Origin: Callipepla californica brunnescens | Lineage: Eukaryota > Chordata > Aves > Galliformes > Odontophoridae | DNA length: 64,000 bases | Direction: 5' to 3' | Assembly (NCBI GenBank): GCA_023055505.1 | Contig: JALIRH010000124.1 | Span: forward strand, 124,001 to 188,000 | Shown here: positions 45,001 through 57,999 of the stretch, one piece after another | Layout of the letters: each line of letters starts with the position of its first letter | Position numbering within the stretch: position 1 is the stretch's first letter | Program-made: the position numbers and the translations under genes | The notes under the pieces: model-generated | Told to the model about the DNA's origin: nothing | What the model saw: only the letters and a program-made list of their open reading frames with translations | Database searches by the model: none

Positions 45001-47120
45001 TAAGAATTATTATAGGGATTGTGATACAGTTAAGGTAAGGGTTAGGAATTAGGGTTAGGGTTAGGGTTAGGTTTAGGTTTAGGTTTAGGGTTAGGGTTAG
45101 GGTTAGGGTTAGGGTTAGGGTTAGGGTAGGTTAGGGTTAGGGTATGGTAGGGTTAGTGTTAGGGTAGGGTAAGGGTTAGCATTAGGTTTAGGGTTAGGGT
45201 TAGGGTTAGAGTTAGGTTAGGGCTAGGGTTAGGGTTAGGGTTAATGTAGTTTAGGGCTAGGGTTAGGGTTAGGGTTAGAATTGGGTTAATGTAGGGTTAG
45301 GGTTAGTGCTAGGAATCAATTTGGAGGAAGGAAAAGGTATAGGAATTGGTTCATTGTTAGCGTTAGTCTTCAGGGTTAGGGTTCGGATTTAGCACTATGT
45401 TTCAGGTTCCTTTTAGGTTTAGTGATAAGGATTAGGGGTACGTTTAGGTATTGTACAATGCTAAGTGTTAGCTTCTGGGTGGGGGTTGGGGTTAGATTAA
45501 GGGTGAGGGTTAGGGTTAGGACTAGATTTAGGATTAGGTTTAGGAATAGGTTTTCTTTGATTGTTAGGGTGAGAGAAAGGTTAGGCCTTGGGTTTGTTTT
45601 TGGAATAGTTTTGGGTTTCAGAATAGGAATTGGGTTAGGATTTGGAATCTGATTGCTTTAGTATTAGTGTTAGGGTGGGGGTTAGAAGTTAGGTGAGCGT
45701 TGTGGTAATCTAATGCTTTGTGTTAGGCTTAGGGTTGGGCTTTTACTTGAGGTTGGTGTTAGGGTCAGCTTTAGTTTGAAGGTAGATTTAGAGTTTAAAT
45801 TGTGGTCATGCTTGGGATTAGTTTTAGAGTTAGGGTAAGATTTAGGTTTCCTTTCAGTGTTAGGCTGTGAGAATTGTAGGCTTTGTGTTTTTGGGTTTGT
45901 GTTGGGTTTAGGAATTGGAATAGTGTTTGGGATAGTATTAGCGTTAAGGCTGGGGTTAGAGTTAGGTGATGGCTGTGGTAATCTAATGCTTTGTGTTAGG
46001 TTTAGGGTTGGGCTTCCATCTGGGGTTGGTTTTAAGGTCCCATTTAGATTTCAGGAAGAATTGGAGTTCAATTGAGGTAACGGTTAGGATTAGATTTAGG
46101 GTTCTGATAAGGGTTAGGTTAGGGTTAGGGTTTGGTTCCAAGTTGTTTTTAGGGTTAGGGTTAACGTTAGGTTTCAGGATAGGGTTAGGAATATAGCTAG
46201 GTGTTTGTTAGGTAAGGTTTAGTCCTGGGGTTTCAGTTCGGGTTAGGTGAAGCGTTAGTTTTACAGTTAGAAGACATGTTAGGGTTAGGGTTAGGTTTTG
46301 GTGTAGATTTAGGTTTAGGGTAAGGGTTAGGGATGTAGATGAAGGTTTAGTGGAAGGGGTAGGGTTCTCTTTAGTTTTAGGACCAGGGAAGGGTCCTAAA
46401 AGGGCCTTGGCTAAGGGTGAGTTTTAGTATTTGATTTAGCGTTGCGTTCAGGTCTAGGTTAGTTTGAGTGTCAGGCTGAGAGAAGGGGTAGGCCTTGGGT
46501 TTGGTTCTGGCTTAGTGTTAGGTTTAGGAATAGGAATAGTTTTGGTGTTTGGATTGGGTTTGGGGTTAGTAGTAGGGATTGGATTGGGGTTAGTGTTAGG
46601 TGAGATCTGCGGTAATCTGATGCTTTCTTTGAGGCTTGAGGTTTGAGCTTAAACGTGGTGTTGGTTTTAGGGTAGGATTTAGGGCTAGGGTTTGGTTGAG
46701 GGTAGCATTAGGTTTAGGTTTAGGGGAAGGGTTTTGGTTAGGGTAGAGGTTCGAATTCTGGTTTGGGTTAGGAATAGGGTTCTGGACAAGGTAAGGATTT
46801 AGTCCTAGGTTTCCAGTTAGGGTAAGGTGAAGTGCTGGTGTTCTAGTTAGGAGAAGAGTTAGGTTGAGGTTTCGGGTTAGGTTTTTTTGTCGATTTAGGT
46901 TTTAGGTAAGGGGTAGATTTTAGACAACATGAGCTTTCTGGTCAGAGTAGGGTTAGGCCTTAGAATATGGATAAGATTAGGATAAATGTAGGGTTAGTTT
47001 CGGGTTTAGGTTAGTTTGAGTGTTAGGCTGAGAGAAGGGGAGGGCCTTGGGTTTGGGTTTGGTTTAGGGTTAAGATAAGGTTTAGGAATAGGAGTAGGTT
47101 TGGGGTTTGGATTGGGTTTG
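41894..47120. repeat. macrosatellite unit 2 (5,227 bp)
   Basis: Same order as unit 1. The ERV piece is 41,894-42,083 and the strand switch is at about 43,561-43,587. It has one extra AACCTA hexamer near 42,420 and private changes such as CTTGATGCTA at 43,571. It carries the expanded TTAGGG block at about 44,460-44,820. Confidence 0.97.
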
Positions 47121-47310
47121 GACTTGATAGTGACTCCCCACTGAACCATAACATCAGGGCCCCATAAATATCATCGGAATTGGCAACACAAACGGTTTGA
47201 TAGTAGCTACCCGATCTTCAGGTCCTCTGATTGGAATGAACTCAGCACTTTGCTGGCTGTTCCTTGCACCTCCCACCCCAGCTAATGTATGGGATGATTT
47301 GTATGATGTA
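47121..47310 (-). pseudogene. ERV protease fragment in macrosatellite unit 3
   Basis: Same fragment and same two junctions as in unit 2. Confidence 0.9.
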
Positions 47311-50300
47311 ACCCAAAACCAAACCCCAGGCCTACCCCTTCTCTCACCCTGACACTCGAACCAAACCTCCGCCTAAACCTAACCCTAATATCTAAGCCTA
47401 AGCCTAACCCTTCCAATTGCCCTAGCCCTAACACTAACCCTTTTCCTATACCTAACCCTGACCTCAACCCTGATCCTAACCTTTCCCTAACCCTAACACC
47501 AACCCGTAACATCATTTGAATCCTAATCCTATTCCAAACCTTAACCCTATCCCAAGGCCTAACCCTACTCTGACCTTTACACTCCAACTAACCCAACCTC
47601 GATCAATAAATACAAATGGAATCCTAAACCTAAACCTAAACCTAAACCTACTGCTAACACCACAAGTCAGCCTACTTTTCTCCCTAAATCTAATCATAAA
47701 TCTCAAAAAATCTTTGTCCCTAACCCTAATCATAAATCCAGTCCAAACTCTGAAACTTTCCCAAAACCTATGCCTATTCCTAACACTTACTCTTACCCTA
47801 AGTCTATCCCTAACACTAACCCTTCTCCCAGACACAACCCTAAAGCCAACACTAATCCTAACCTAATCTTTATCCTAATCCTAAACCTAATCCTAACTCT
47901 TACCCTAATTCTAACTCTACCCTAACCCTAACTCTGACCCTCAAGCCAAACCCACATTTAAGCACAACCCTAATCCCGACACCTAGCATCAGATTACCAC
48001 AACCCTAACGGAACCCTAACCCTAACACTAATGCTATGACTATCCCAAACCCTAACCCAAGTACTAGACCAAACCATACCCCTATCCCTCACTCTAAAAC
48101 TAACAACCCTAACTAAACTCTAACCGTAACCCTATCCCTAATACTAACACTAATCATCTTTTAAACACCAATGTTATTCCTATTCCTAAACCTTACCCAA
48201 TCTCCAAATGAAATCCAAGGCCGGTGCCTTCTCACACCCTAACGATCAAACCAAACCTACATCTAAACCTAACCCTAAATCCAATCTTTACCCTAAACCA
48301 TACACTTGCCCTGGCCTTAACACTAACCCTTTCCCTATACCTAACCCTAACCCTAACCTTAACACTAATTTGAGGCCTATCCCTAGTAGGAACCCAAAAC
48401 CTAATTGGAATCTGAATCCTGTTCTTAACCTTAACCCTAACACGACTTAACTCTACTCTGACCCTAAAAGTCAAATGAACCCTACTCCTTACCCTAAACC
48501 TCAATCTAAACCTAAACCTAACCCTAAACCTAAACTTCACAAGAACACTCAACCTAATCCTAGCACTAACCTAAACTAAAACTAAAACAACTTTTTTGCT
48601 AACCCTAATCCTAAATCTAACCCTAACCCCAAAACTCCCCCAAACCTGACCCTAAACCTAATCCACTCCAAAATCCTTACCCTAACCCTAACCCCAAACA
48701 CCCTAATACTAGAACTAAAGCAATCCTTCACCCTAACCCTAAAACTAACAATTTAACTTTGACCCTAAAACTCAAATTCACCCTACATACACTTTATGCT
48801 ACCTAGGTTAGGGTCAGGCTCAATCTGGGTTTTGTGTTGGGGTCAAAGGGATAGGGTTAGGGTAGAGTTCGAGTTAGGATGAAGGTAATGCTTACAGATA
48901 TGTTTAGAGAATGGAACAGGGTTAGGGTTAAGGTTAGGGTAAGGTTGAAGGTTAGGCTCAGGGACAGATTTAGGGTTAGAGTTTGGGTTCCTTTTAGGTT
49001 TAGGGATAGGGTTAGGGTACGGTTAGGTATTGTACAACGCTAAGTGTTAGCTTCTGGGTAAGGGATAGGGTTAGGGTAAGGGTTAGATTCAGGGTTAGGG
49101 TTAGCATTAGCATCAGGGTTAGGGTTATGGTAAGAGTTAGGATAGGGAATGGGATACAGTTAGGGTAAGGGTTAGGAATAGGGTTAGGGTTACATTAAGG
49201 TTAGGGTTAGTGTTTGGATCAGGGGTAGGGTTAGGAATAAAGTTAGAGTAAGGGCTAGGATTAGGGTTAGGGTTAGGGTAGGGATACGGTTAGGGTAGAG
49301 TTAAGGTTAGGGTAGGGTTAGGGTTAGGGTAGGGGTTAGGGATAGGGTTAGGGTTAGGGTTAGGGTTAGGTTAGGGTTTGGGTTATGGTAAGAGTTAGGA
49401 TAGGGATTGTGATACGGTTAGGGTAAGGGTTAGGAATAGGGATAGGGTGTGATTAGGGTAAGGGTTATTGTTTGGATTAGGGGTAGGGTTACGAATAAAG
49501 TTAGAGTTAGGGCTAGGATTAGGGTTAGGGTTCGGGATTGGATTAGTGTTAGGGTAAGGAATAAAGTTAGAGTTAGTGTTAGGATTAGGGTTAGGGTAAA
49601 GTAGGGTTAGGGGTAGGGTTAGGGTTAGGGTTAGGGTTAGGGTTAGGGTAGGGTTAGGGTTAGGGTTTGGGTTAGGCTAGGGTTAGGGTAAGTGTTAGGG
49701 TAAGGGTTAGGGTTAGGGTTAGGGTTAGGGTTAGGGTAGGGTTAGGGTTAGGGTTAGGGTTAGGGTTAGGGTTAGGGTTAGGGTAGGGTTAGGGTTAGGG
49801 TTAGGGTTAAGGTTAAATTTATTGTTAGGGTTAGGGTTAGGGTTAGGGTTAGGGTTAGGGTTGGGGTTAGGGTTAGGGTTAGGGTTAGGGTTAGGGTATG
49901 CTTAGGGTTAGGGTAAAATTAGGGTTAGGGTTAGTGTTAGGGTTAGGGTTGTGGTTAGGGTTAGGGTTAGGGTTAGGGTTAGGGTTAGGGTTACGGTTAC
50001 GGTTAGGGTTAGGGTTAGGGTTAGGGTTAGGTAAGGGTTAGGGTTAGGGTAAGAATTAGGATAGGGATTGTGATACAGTTAAGGTAAGGGTTAGGAATTA
50101 GAGTTAGGGTTAGGGTTAGGATTAGGGTTAGGGTTAGGTTAGGGTTAGGGTTAGGGTTAAGGTTAGAGTTAGAGTTAGGGTTAGGGTTAGGGTTAGGTAA
50201 GGGTTAGGGTTAGGGTAAGAATTATTATAGGGATTGTGATACAGTTAAGGTAAGGGTTAGGAATTAGGGTTAGGGTTAGGGTTAGGTTTAGGTTTAGGTT

Positions 50301-52335
50301 TAGGGTTAGGGTTAGGGTTAGGGTTAGGGTTAGTGTTAGGGTAGGTTAGGGTTAGGGTATGGTAGGGTTAGTGTTAGGGTAGGGTAAGGGTTAGCATTAG
50401 GTTTAGGGTTAGGGTTAGGGTTAGAGTTAGGTTAGGGCTAGGGTTAGGGTTAGGGTTAATGTAGTTTAGGGCTAGGGTTAGGGTTAGGGTTAGAATTGGG
50501 TTAATGTAGGGTTAGGGTTAGTGCTAGGAATCAATTTGGAGGAAGGAAAAGGTATAGGAATTGGTTCATTGTTAGCGTTAGTCTTCAGGGTTAGGGTTCG
50601 GATTTAGCACTATGTTTCAGGTTCCTTTTAGGTTTAGTGATAAGGATTAGGGGTACGTTTAGGTATTGTACAATGCTAAGTGTTAGCTTCTGGGTGGGGG
50701 TTGGGGTTAGATTAAGGGTGAGGGTTAGGGTTAGGACTAGATTTAGGATTAGGTTTAGGAATAGGTTTTCTTTGATTGTTAGGGTGAGAGAAAGGTTAGG
50801 CCTTGGGTTTGTTTTTGGAATAGTTTTGGGTTTCAGAATAGGAATTGGGTTAGGATTTGGAATCTGATTGCTTTAGTATTAGTGTTAGGGTGGGGGTTAG
50901 AAGTTAGGTGAGCGTTGTGGTAATCTAATGCTTTGTGTTAGGCTTAGGGTTGGGCTTTTACTTGAGGTTGGTGTTAGGGTCAGCTTTAGTTTGAAGGTAG
51001 ATTTAGAGTTTAAATTGTGGTCATGCTTGGGATTAGTTTTAGAGTTAGGGTAAGATTTAGGTTTCCTTTCAGTGTTAGGCTGTGAGAATTGTAGGCTTTG
51101 TGTTTTTGGGTTTGTGTTGGGTTTAGGAATTGGAATAGTGTTTGGGATAGTATTAGCGTTAAGGCTGGGGTTAGAGTTAGGTGATGGCTGTGGTAATCTA
51201 ATGCTTTGTGTTAGGTTTAGGGTTGGGCTTCCATCTGGGGTTGGTTTTAAGGTCCCATTTAGATTTCAGGAAGAATTGGAGTTCAATTGAGGTAACGGTT
51301 AGGATTAGATTTAGGGTTCTGATAAGGGTTAGGTTAGGGTTAGGGTTTGGTTCCAAGTTGTTTTTAGGGTTAGGGTTAACGTTAGGTTTCAGGATAGGGT
51401 TAGGAATATAGCTAGGTGTTTGTTAGGTAAGGTTTAGTCCTGGGGTTTCAGTTCGGGTTAGGTGAAGCGTTAGTTTTACAGTTAGAAGACATGTTAGGGT
51501 TAGGGTTAGGTTTTGGTGTAGATTTAGGTTTAGGGTAAGGGTTAGGGATGTAGATGAAGGTTTAGTGGAAGGGGTAGGGTTCTCTTTAGTTTTAGGACCA
51601 GGGAAGGGTCCTAAAAGGGCCTTGGCTAAGGGTGAGTTTTAGTATTTGATTTAGCGTTGCGTTCAGGTCTAGGTTAGTTTGAGTGTCAGGCTGAGAGAAG
51701 GGGTAGGCCTTGGGTTTGGTTCTGGCTTAGTGTTAGGTTTAGGAATAGGAATAGTTTTGGTGTTTGGATTGGGTTTGGGGTTAGTAGTAGGGATTGGATT
51801 GGGGTTAGTGTTAGGTGAGATCTGCGGTAATCTGATGCTTTCTTTGAGGCTTGAGGTTTGAGCTTAAACGTGGTGTTGGTTTTAGGGTAGGATTTAGGGC
51901 TAGGGTTTGGTTGAGGGTAGCATTAGGTTTAGGTTTAGGGGAAGGGTTTTGGTTAGGGTAGAGGTTCGAATTCTGGTTTGGGTTAGGAATAGGGTTCTGG
52001 ACAAGGTAAGGATTTAGTCCTAGGTTTCCAGTTAGGGTAAGGTGAAGTGCTGGTGTTCTAGTTAGGAGAAGAGTTAGGTTGAGGTTTCGGGTTAGGTTTT
52101 TTTGTCGATTTAGGTTTTAGGTAAGGGGTAGATTTTAGACAACATGAGCTTTCTGGTCAGAGTAGGGTTAGGCCTTAGAATATGGATAAGATTAGGATAA
52201 ATGTAGGGTTAGTTTCGGGTTTAGGTTAGTTTGAGTGTTAGGCTGAGAGAAGGGGAGGGCCTTGGGTTTGGGTTTGGTTTAGGGTTAAGATAAGGTTTAG
52301 GAATAGGAGTAGGTTTGGGGTTTGGATTGGGTTTG
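47121..52335. repeat. macrosatellite unit 3 (5,215 bp)
   Basis: Nearly identical to unit 4. The ERV piece is 47,121-47,310 and the strand switch is at about 48,781-48,808. It shares with unit 4 the variant CATCAGGGTTAGGG (49,113), where units 1 and 2 have CATCATTGTTAGGG. Confidence 0.97.
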
Positions 52336-52525
52336 GACTTGATAGTGACTCCCCACTGAACCATAACATCAGGGCCCCATAAATATCATCGGAATTGGCA
52401 ACACAAACGGTTTGATAGTAGCTACCCGATCTTCAGGTCCTCTGATTGGAATGAACTCAGCACTTTGCTGGCTGTTCCTTGCACCTCCCACCCCAGCTAA
52501 TGTATGGGATGATTTGTATGATGTA
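52336..52525 (-). pseudogene. ERV protease fragment in macrosatellite unit 4
   Basis: Same fragment and same two junctions as in units 2 and 3. Unit 4 is not followed by another copy. Confidence 0.9.
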
Positions 52526-55500
52526 ACCCAAAACCAAACCCCAGGCCTACCCCTTCTCTCACCCTGACACTCGAACCAAACCTCCGCCTAAACCTAACCC
52601 TAATATCTAAGCCTAAGCCTAACCCTTCCAATTGCCCTAGCCCTAACACTAACCCTTTTCCTATACCTAACCCTGACCTCAACCCTGATCCTAACCTTTC
52701 CCTAACCCTAACACCAACCCGTAACATCATTTGAATCCTAATCCTATTCCAAACCTTAACCCTATCCCAAGGCCTAACCCTACTCTGACCTTTACACTCC
52801 AACTAACCCAACCTCGATCAATAAATACAAATGGAATCCTAAACCTAAACCTAAACCTAAACCTACTGCTAACACCACAAGTCAGCCTACTTTTCTCCCT
52901 AAATCTAATCATAAATCTCAAAAAATCTTTGTCCCTAACCCTAATCATAAATCCAGTCCAAACTCTGAAACTTTCCCAAAACCTATGCCTATTCCTAACA
53001 CTTACTCTTACCCTAAGTCTATCCCTAACACTAACCCTTCTCCCAGACACAACCCTAAAGCCAACACTAATCCTAACCTAATCTTTATCCTAATCCTAAA
53101 CCTAATCCTAACTCTTACCCTAATTCTAACTCTACCCTAACCCTAACTCTGACCCTCAAGCCAAACCCACATTTAAGCACAACCCTAATCCCGACACCTA
53201 GCATCAGATTACCACAACCCTAACGGAACCCTAACCCTAACACTAATGCTATGACTATCCCAAACCCTAACCCAAGTACTAGACCAAACCATACCCCTAT
53301 CCCTCACTCTAAAACTAACAACCCTAACTAAACTCTAACCGTAACCCTATCCCTAATACTAACACTAATCATCTTTTAAACACCAATGTTATTCCTATTC
53401 CTAAACCTTACCCAATCTCCAAATGAAATCCAAGGCCGGTGCCTTCTCACACCCTAACGATCAAACCAAACCTACATCTAAACCTAACCCTAAATCCAAT
53501 CTTTACCCTAAACCATACACTTGCCCTGGCCTTAACACTAACCCTTTCCCTATACCTAACCCTAACCCTAACCTTAACACTAATTTGAGGCCTATCCCTA
53601 GTAGGAACCCAAAACCTAATTGGAATCTGAATCCTGTTCTTAACCTTAACCCTAACACGACTTAACTCTACTCTGACCCTAAAAGTCAAATGAACCCTAC
53701 TCCTTACCCTAAACCTCAATCTAAACCTAAACCTAACCCTAAACCTAAACTTCACAAGAACACTCAACCTAATCCTAGCACTAACCTAAACTAAAACTAA
53801 AACAACTTTTTTGCTAACCCTAATCCTAAATCTAACCCTAACCCCAAAACTCCCCCAAACCTGACCCTAAACCTAATCCACTCCAAAATCCTTACCCTAA
53901 CCCTAACCCCAAACACCCTAATACTAGAACTAAAGCAATCCTTCACCCTAACCCTAAAACTAACAATTTAACTTTGACCCTAAAACTCAAATTCACCCTA
54001 CATACACTTTATGCTACCTAGGTTAGGGTCAGGCTCAATCTGGGTTTTGTGTTGGGGTCAAAGGGATAGGGTTAGGGTAGAGTTCGAGTTAGGATGAAGG
54101 TAATGCTTACAGATATGTTTAGAGAATGGAACAGGGTTAGGGTTAAGGTTAGGGTAAGGTTGAAGGTTAGGCTCAGGGACAGATTTAGGGTTAGAGTTTG
54201 GGTTCCTTTTAGGTTTAGGGATAGGGTTAGGGTACGGTTAGGTATTGTACAACGCTAAGTGTTAGCTTCTGGGTAAGGGATAGGGTTAGGGTAAGGGTTA
54301 GATTCAGGGTTAGGGTTAGCATTAGCATCAGGGTTAGGGTTATGGTAAGAGTTAGGATAGGGAATGGGATACAGTTAGGGTAAGGGTTAGGAATAGGGTT
54401 AGGGTTACATTAAGGTTAGGGTTAGTGTTTGGATCAGGGGTAGGGTTAGGAATAAAGTTAGAGTAAGGGCTAGGATTAGGGTTAGGGTTAGGGTAGGGAT
54501 ACGGTTAGGGTAGAGTTAAGGTTAGGGTAGGGTTAGGGTTAGGGTAGGGGTTAGGGATAGGGTTAGGGTTAGGGTTAGGGTTAGGTTAGGGTTTGGGTTA
54601 TGGTAAGAGTTAGGATAGGGATTGTGATACGGTTAGGGTAAGGGTTAGGAATAGGGATAGGGTGTGATTAGGGTAAGGGTTATTGTTTGGATTAGGGGTA
54701 GGGTTACGAATAAAGTTAGAGTTAGGGCTAGGATTAGGGTTAGGGTTCGGGATTGGATTAGTGTTAGGGTAAGGAATAAAGTTAGAGTTAGTGTTAGGAT
54801 TAGGGTTAGGGTAAAGTAGGGTTAGGGGTAGGGTTAGGGTTAGGGTTAGGGTTAGGGTTAGGGTAGGGTTAGGGTTAGGGTTTGGGTTAGGCTAGGGTTA
54901 GGGTAAGTGTTAGGGTAAGGGTTAGGGTTAGGGTTAGGGTTAGGGTTAGGGTAGGGTTAGGGTTAGGGTTAGGGTTAGGGTTAGGGTTAGGGTAGGGTTA
55001 GGGTTAGGGTTAGGGTTAAGGTTAAATTTATTGTTAGGGTTAGGGTTAGGGTTAGGGTTAGGGTTAGGGTTGGGGTTAGGGTTAGGGTTAGGGTTAGGGT
55101 ATGCTTAGGGTTAGGGTAAAATTAGGGTTAGGGTTAGTGTTAGGGTTAGGGTTGAGGTTAGGGTTAGGGTTAGGGTTAGGGTTAGGGTTAGGGTTAGGGT
55201 TACGGTTAGGGTTAGGGTTAGGGTTAGGGTTAGGGTTAGGGTTAGGTAAGGGTTAGGGTTAGGGTAAGAATTAGGATTGGGATTGTGATACAGTTAAGGT
55301 AAGGGTTAGGAATTAGAGTTAGGGTTAGGGTTAGGATTAGGGTTAGGGTTAGGTTAGGGTTAGGGTTAGGGTTAAGGTTAGAGTTAGAGTTAGGGTTAGG
55401 GTTAGGGTTAGGTAAGGGTTAGGGTTAGGGTAAGAATTATTATAGGGATTGTGATACAGTTAAGGTAAGGGTTAGGAATTAGGGTTAGGGTTAGGGTTAG

Positions 55501-57550
55501 GTTTAGGTTTAGGTTTAGGGTTAGGGTTAGGGTTAGGGTTAGGGTTAGTGTTAGGGTAGGTTAGGGTTAGGGTATGGTAGGGTTAGTGTTAGGGTAGGGT
55601 AAGGGTTAGCATTAGGTTTAGGGTTAGGGTTAGGGTTAGAGTTAGGTTAGGGCTAGGGTTAGGGTTAGGGTTAATGTAGTTTAGGGCTAGGGTTAGGGTT
55701 AGGGTTAGAATTGGGTTAATGTAGGGTTAGGGTTAGTGCTAGGAATCAATTTGGAGGAAGGAAAAGGTATAGGAATTGGTTCATTGTTAGCGTTAGTCTT
55801 CAGGGTTAGGGTTCGGATTTAGCACTATGTTTCAGGTTCCTTTTAGGTTTAGTGATAAGGATTAGGGGTACGTTTAGGTATTGTACAATGCTAAGTGTTA
55901 GCTTCTGGGTGGGGGTTGGGGTTAGATTAAGGGTGAGGGTTAGGGTTAGGACTAGATTTAGGATTAGGTTTAGGAATAGGTTTTCTTTGATTGTTAGGGT
56001 GAGAGAAAGGTTAGGCCTTGGGTTTGTTTTTGGAATAGTTTTGGGTTTCAGAATAGGAATTGGGTTAGGATTTGGAATCTGATTGCTTTAGTATTAGTGT
56101 TAGGGTGGGGGTTAGAAGTTAGGTGAGCGTTGTGGTAATCTAATGCTTTGTGTTAGGCTTAGGGTTGGGCTTTTACTTGAGGTTGGTGTTAGGGTCAGCT
56201 TTAGTTTGAAGGTAGATTTAGAGTTTAAATTGTGGTCATGCTTGGGATTAGTTTTAGAGTTAGGGTAAGATTTAGGTTTCCTTTCAGTGTTAGGCTGTGA
56301 GAATTGTAGGCTTTGTGTTTTTGGGTTTGTGTTGGGTTTAGGAATTGGAATAGTGTTTGGGATAGTATTAGCGTTAAGGCTGGGGTTAGAGTTAGGTGAT
56401 GGCTGTGGTAATCTAATGCTTTGTGTTAGGTTTAGGGTTGGGCTTCCATCTGGGGTTGGTTTTAAGGTCCCATTTAGATTTCAGGAAGAATTGGAGTTCA
56501 ATTGAGGTAACGGTTAGGATTAGATTTAGGGTTCTGATAAGGGTTAGGTTAGGGTTAGGGTTTGGTTCCAAGTTGTTTTTAGGGTTAGGGTTAACGTTAG
56601 GTTTCAGGATAGGGTTAGGAATATAGCTAGGTGTTTGTTAGGTAAGGTTTAGTCCTGGGGTTTCAGTTCGGGTTAGGTGAAGCGTTAGTTTTACAGTTAG
56701 AAGACATGTTAGGGTTAGGGTTAGGTTTTGGTGTAGATTTAGGTTTAGGGTAAGGGTTAGGGATGTAGATGAAGGTTTAGTGGAAGGGGTAGGGTTCTCT
56801 TTAGTTTTAGGACCAGGGAAGGGTCCTAAAAGGGCCTTGGCTAAGGGTGAGTTTTAGTATTTGATTTAGCGTTGCGTTCAGGTCTAGGTTAGTTTGAGTG
56901 TCAGGCTGAGAGAAGGGGTAGGCCTTGGGTTTGGTTCTGGCTTAGTGTTAGGTTTAGGAATAGGAATAGTTTTGGTGTTTGGATTGGGTTTGGGGTTAGT
57001 AGTAGGGATTGGATTGGGGTTAGTGTTAGGTGAGATCTGCGGTAATCTGATGCTTTCTTTGAGGCTTGAGGTTTGAGCTTAAACGTGGTGTTGGTTTTAG
57101 GGTAGGATTTAGGGCTAGGGTTTGGTTGAGGGTAGCATTAGGTTTAGGTTTAGGGGAAGGGTTTTGGTTAGGGTAGAGGTTCGAATTCTGGTTTGGGTTA
57201 GGAATAGGGTTCTGGACAAGGTAAGGATTTAGTCCTAGGTTTCCAGTTAGGGTAAGGTGAAGTGCTGGTGTTCTAGTTAGGAGAAGAGTTAGGTTGAGGT
57301 TTCGGGTTAGGTTTTTTTGTCGATTTAGGTTTTAGGTAAGGGGTAGATTTTAGACAACATGAGCTTTCTGGTCAGAGTAGGGTTAGGCCTTAGAATATGG
57401 ATAAGATTAGGATAAATGTAGGGTTAGTTTCGGGTTTAGGTTAGTTTGAGTGTTAGGCTGAGAGAAGGGGAGGGCCTTGGGTTTGGGTTTGGTTTAGGGT
57501 TAAGATAAGGTTTAGGAATAGGAGTAGGTTTGGGGTTTGGATTGGGTTTG
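52336..57550. repeat. macrosatellite unit 4 (5,215 bp)
   Basis: Same as unit 3 with a few private changes (for example GGTTGAGGTTAG at 55,152 and loss of one TTACGG variant near 55,200). The ERV piece is 52,336-52,525 and the strand switch is at about 54,000-54,023. It ends at 57,550, where the sequence continues GGGTTAGCTTTAGGGC without returning to ERV sequence, so this is the right-hand end of the array. Confidence 0.97.
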
Positions 57551-57999
57551 GGGTTAGCTTTAGGGCTAGGTTTTGGTTTTGGTTTCGAGTTAGGTGAGGG
57601 TTGTGGTAATCTGATGCTTTGTTCAAGTTTTAGGGTTGGGCTTCAATTTGGGTTTTGGATTAGGATCAGAGTTAGGGATAGCTTGAAGGTAGAGTTAGGA
57701 TTCGGGTAATAGCTACAGTGATTCTTATGGAGACGATTTGGGTCAAGGGTAAGTATTAGGCTTAGCTTTAGATTTAGAGTTAGCTTTAGGTTTAGGATTA
57801 GAGTTGTGGTTTTGGTTGGGAGTAGGGTTAGTGCTAGGTTTGAGGTTAGGGTTAGGGTTAGGTTTAGCATTTCAAGTAAGGCTTAGTGTTCTGGTTAGGT
57901 TGAGGTTGAGGGTTAGGTTGTGAGTTAGGGCAAAGATTGTGGATAGGGTAAAGGTTGGAGCTTGGATTAGGTTTCGGGTTAGCAATAGTCTTAGGTGTC
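57551..57999 (+). repeat. unique continuation of degenerate telomere-like repeat
   Basis: Highly degenerate TTAGGG-like sequence continues beyond the tandem array (GGGTTAGCTTTAGGGCTAGG, TTAGGTTTAGCATTTC). It ends near 57,995 at CATTTCTCCTCTAGACAAATCAGG, where the ~590-bp satellite begins. No gene is seen. Confidence 0.85.

Noticed and set aside
37476..57076. Repeated open frames of 60-118 codons in the macrosatellite units
   Set aside because: They read NPNLNLN, RVRVRFR or GLGLG patterns, which are hexamer repeats in translation; they recur only because the unit recurs.
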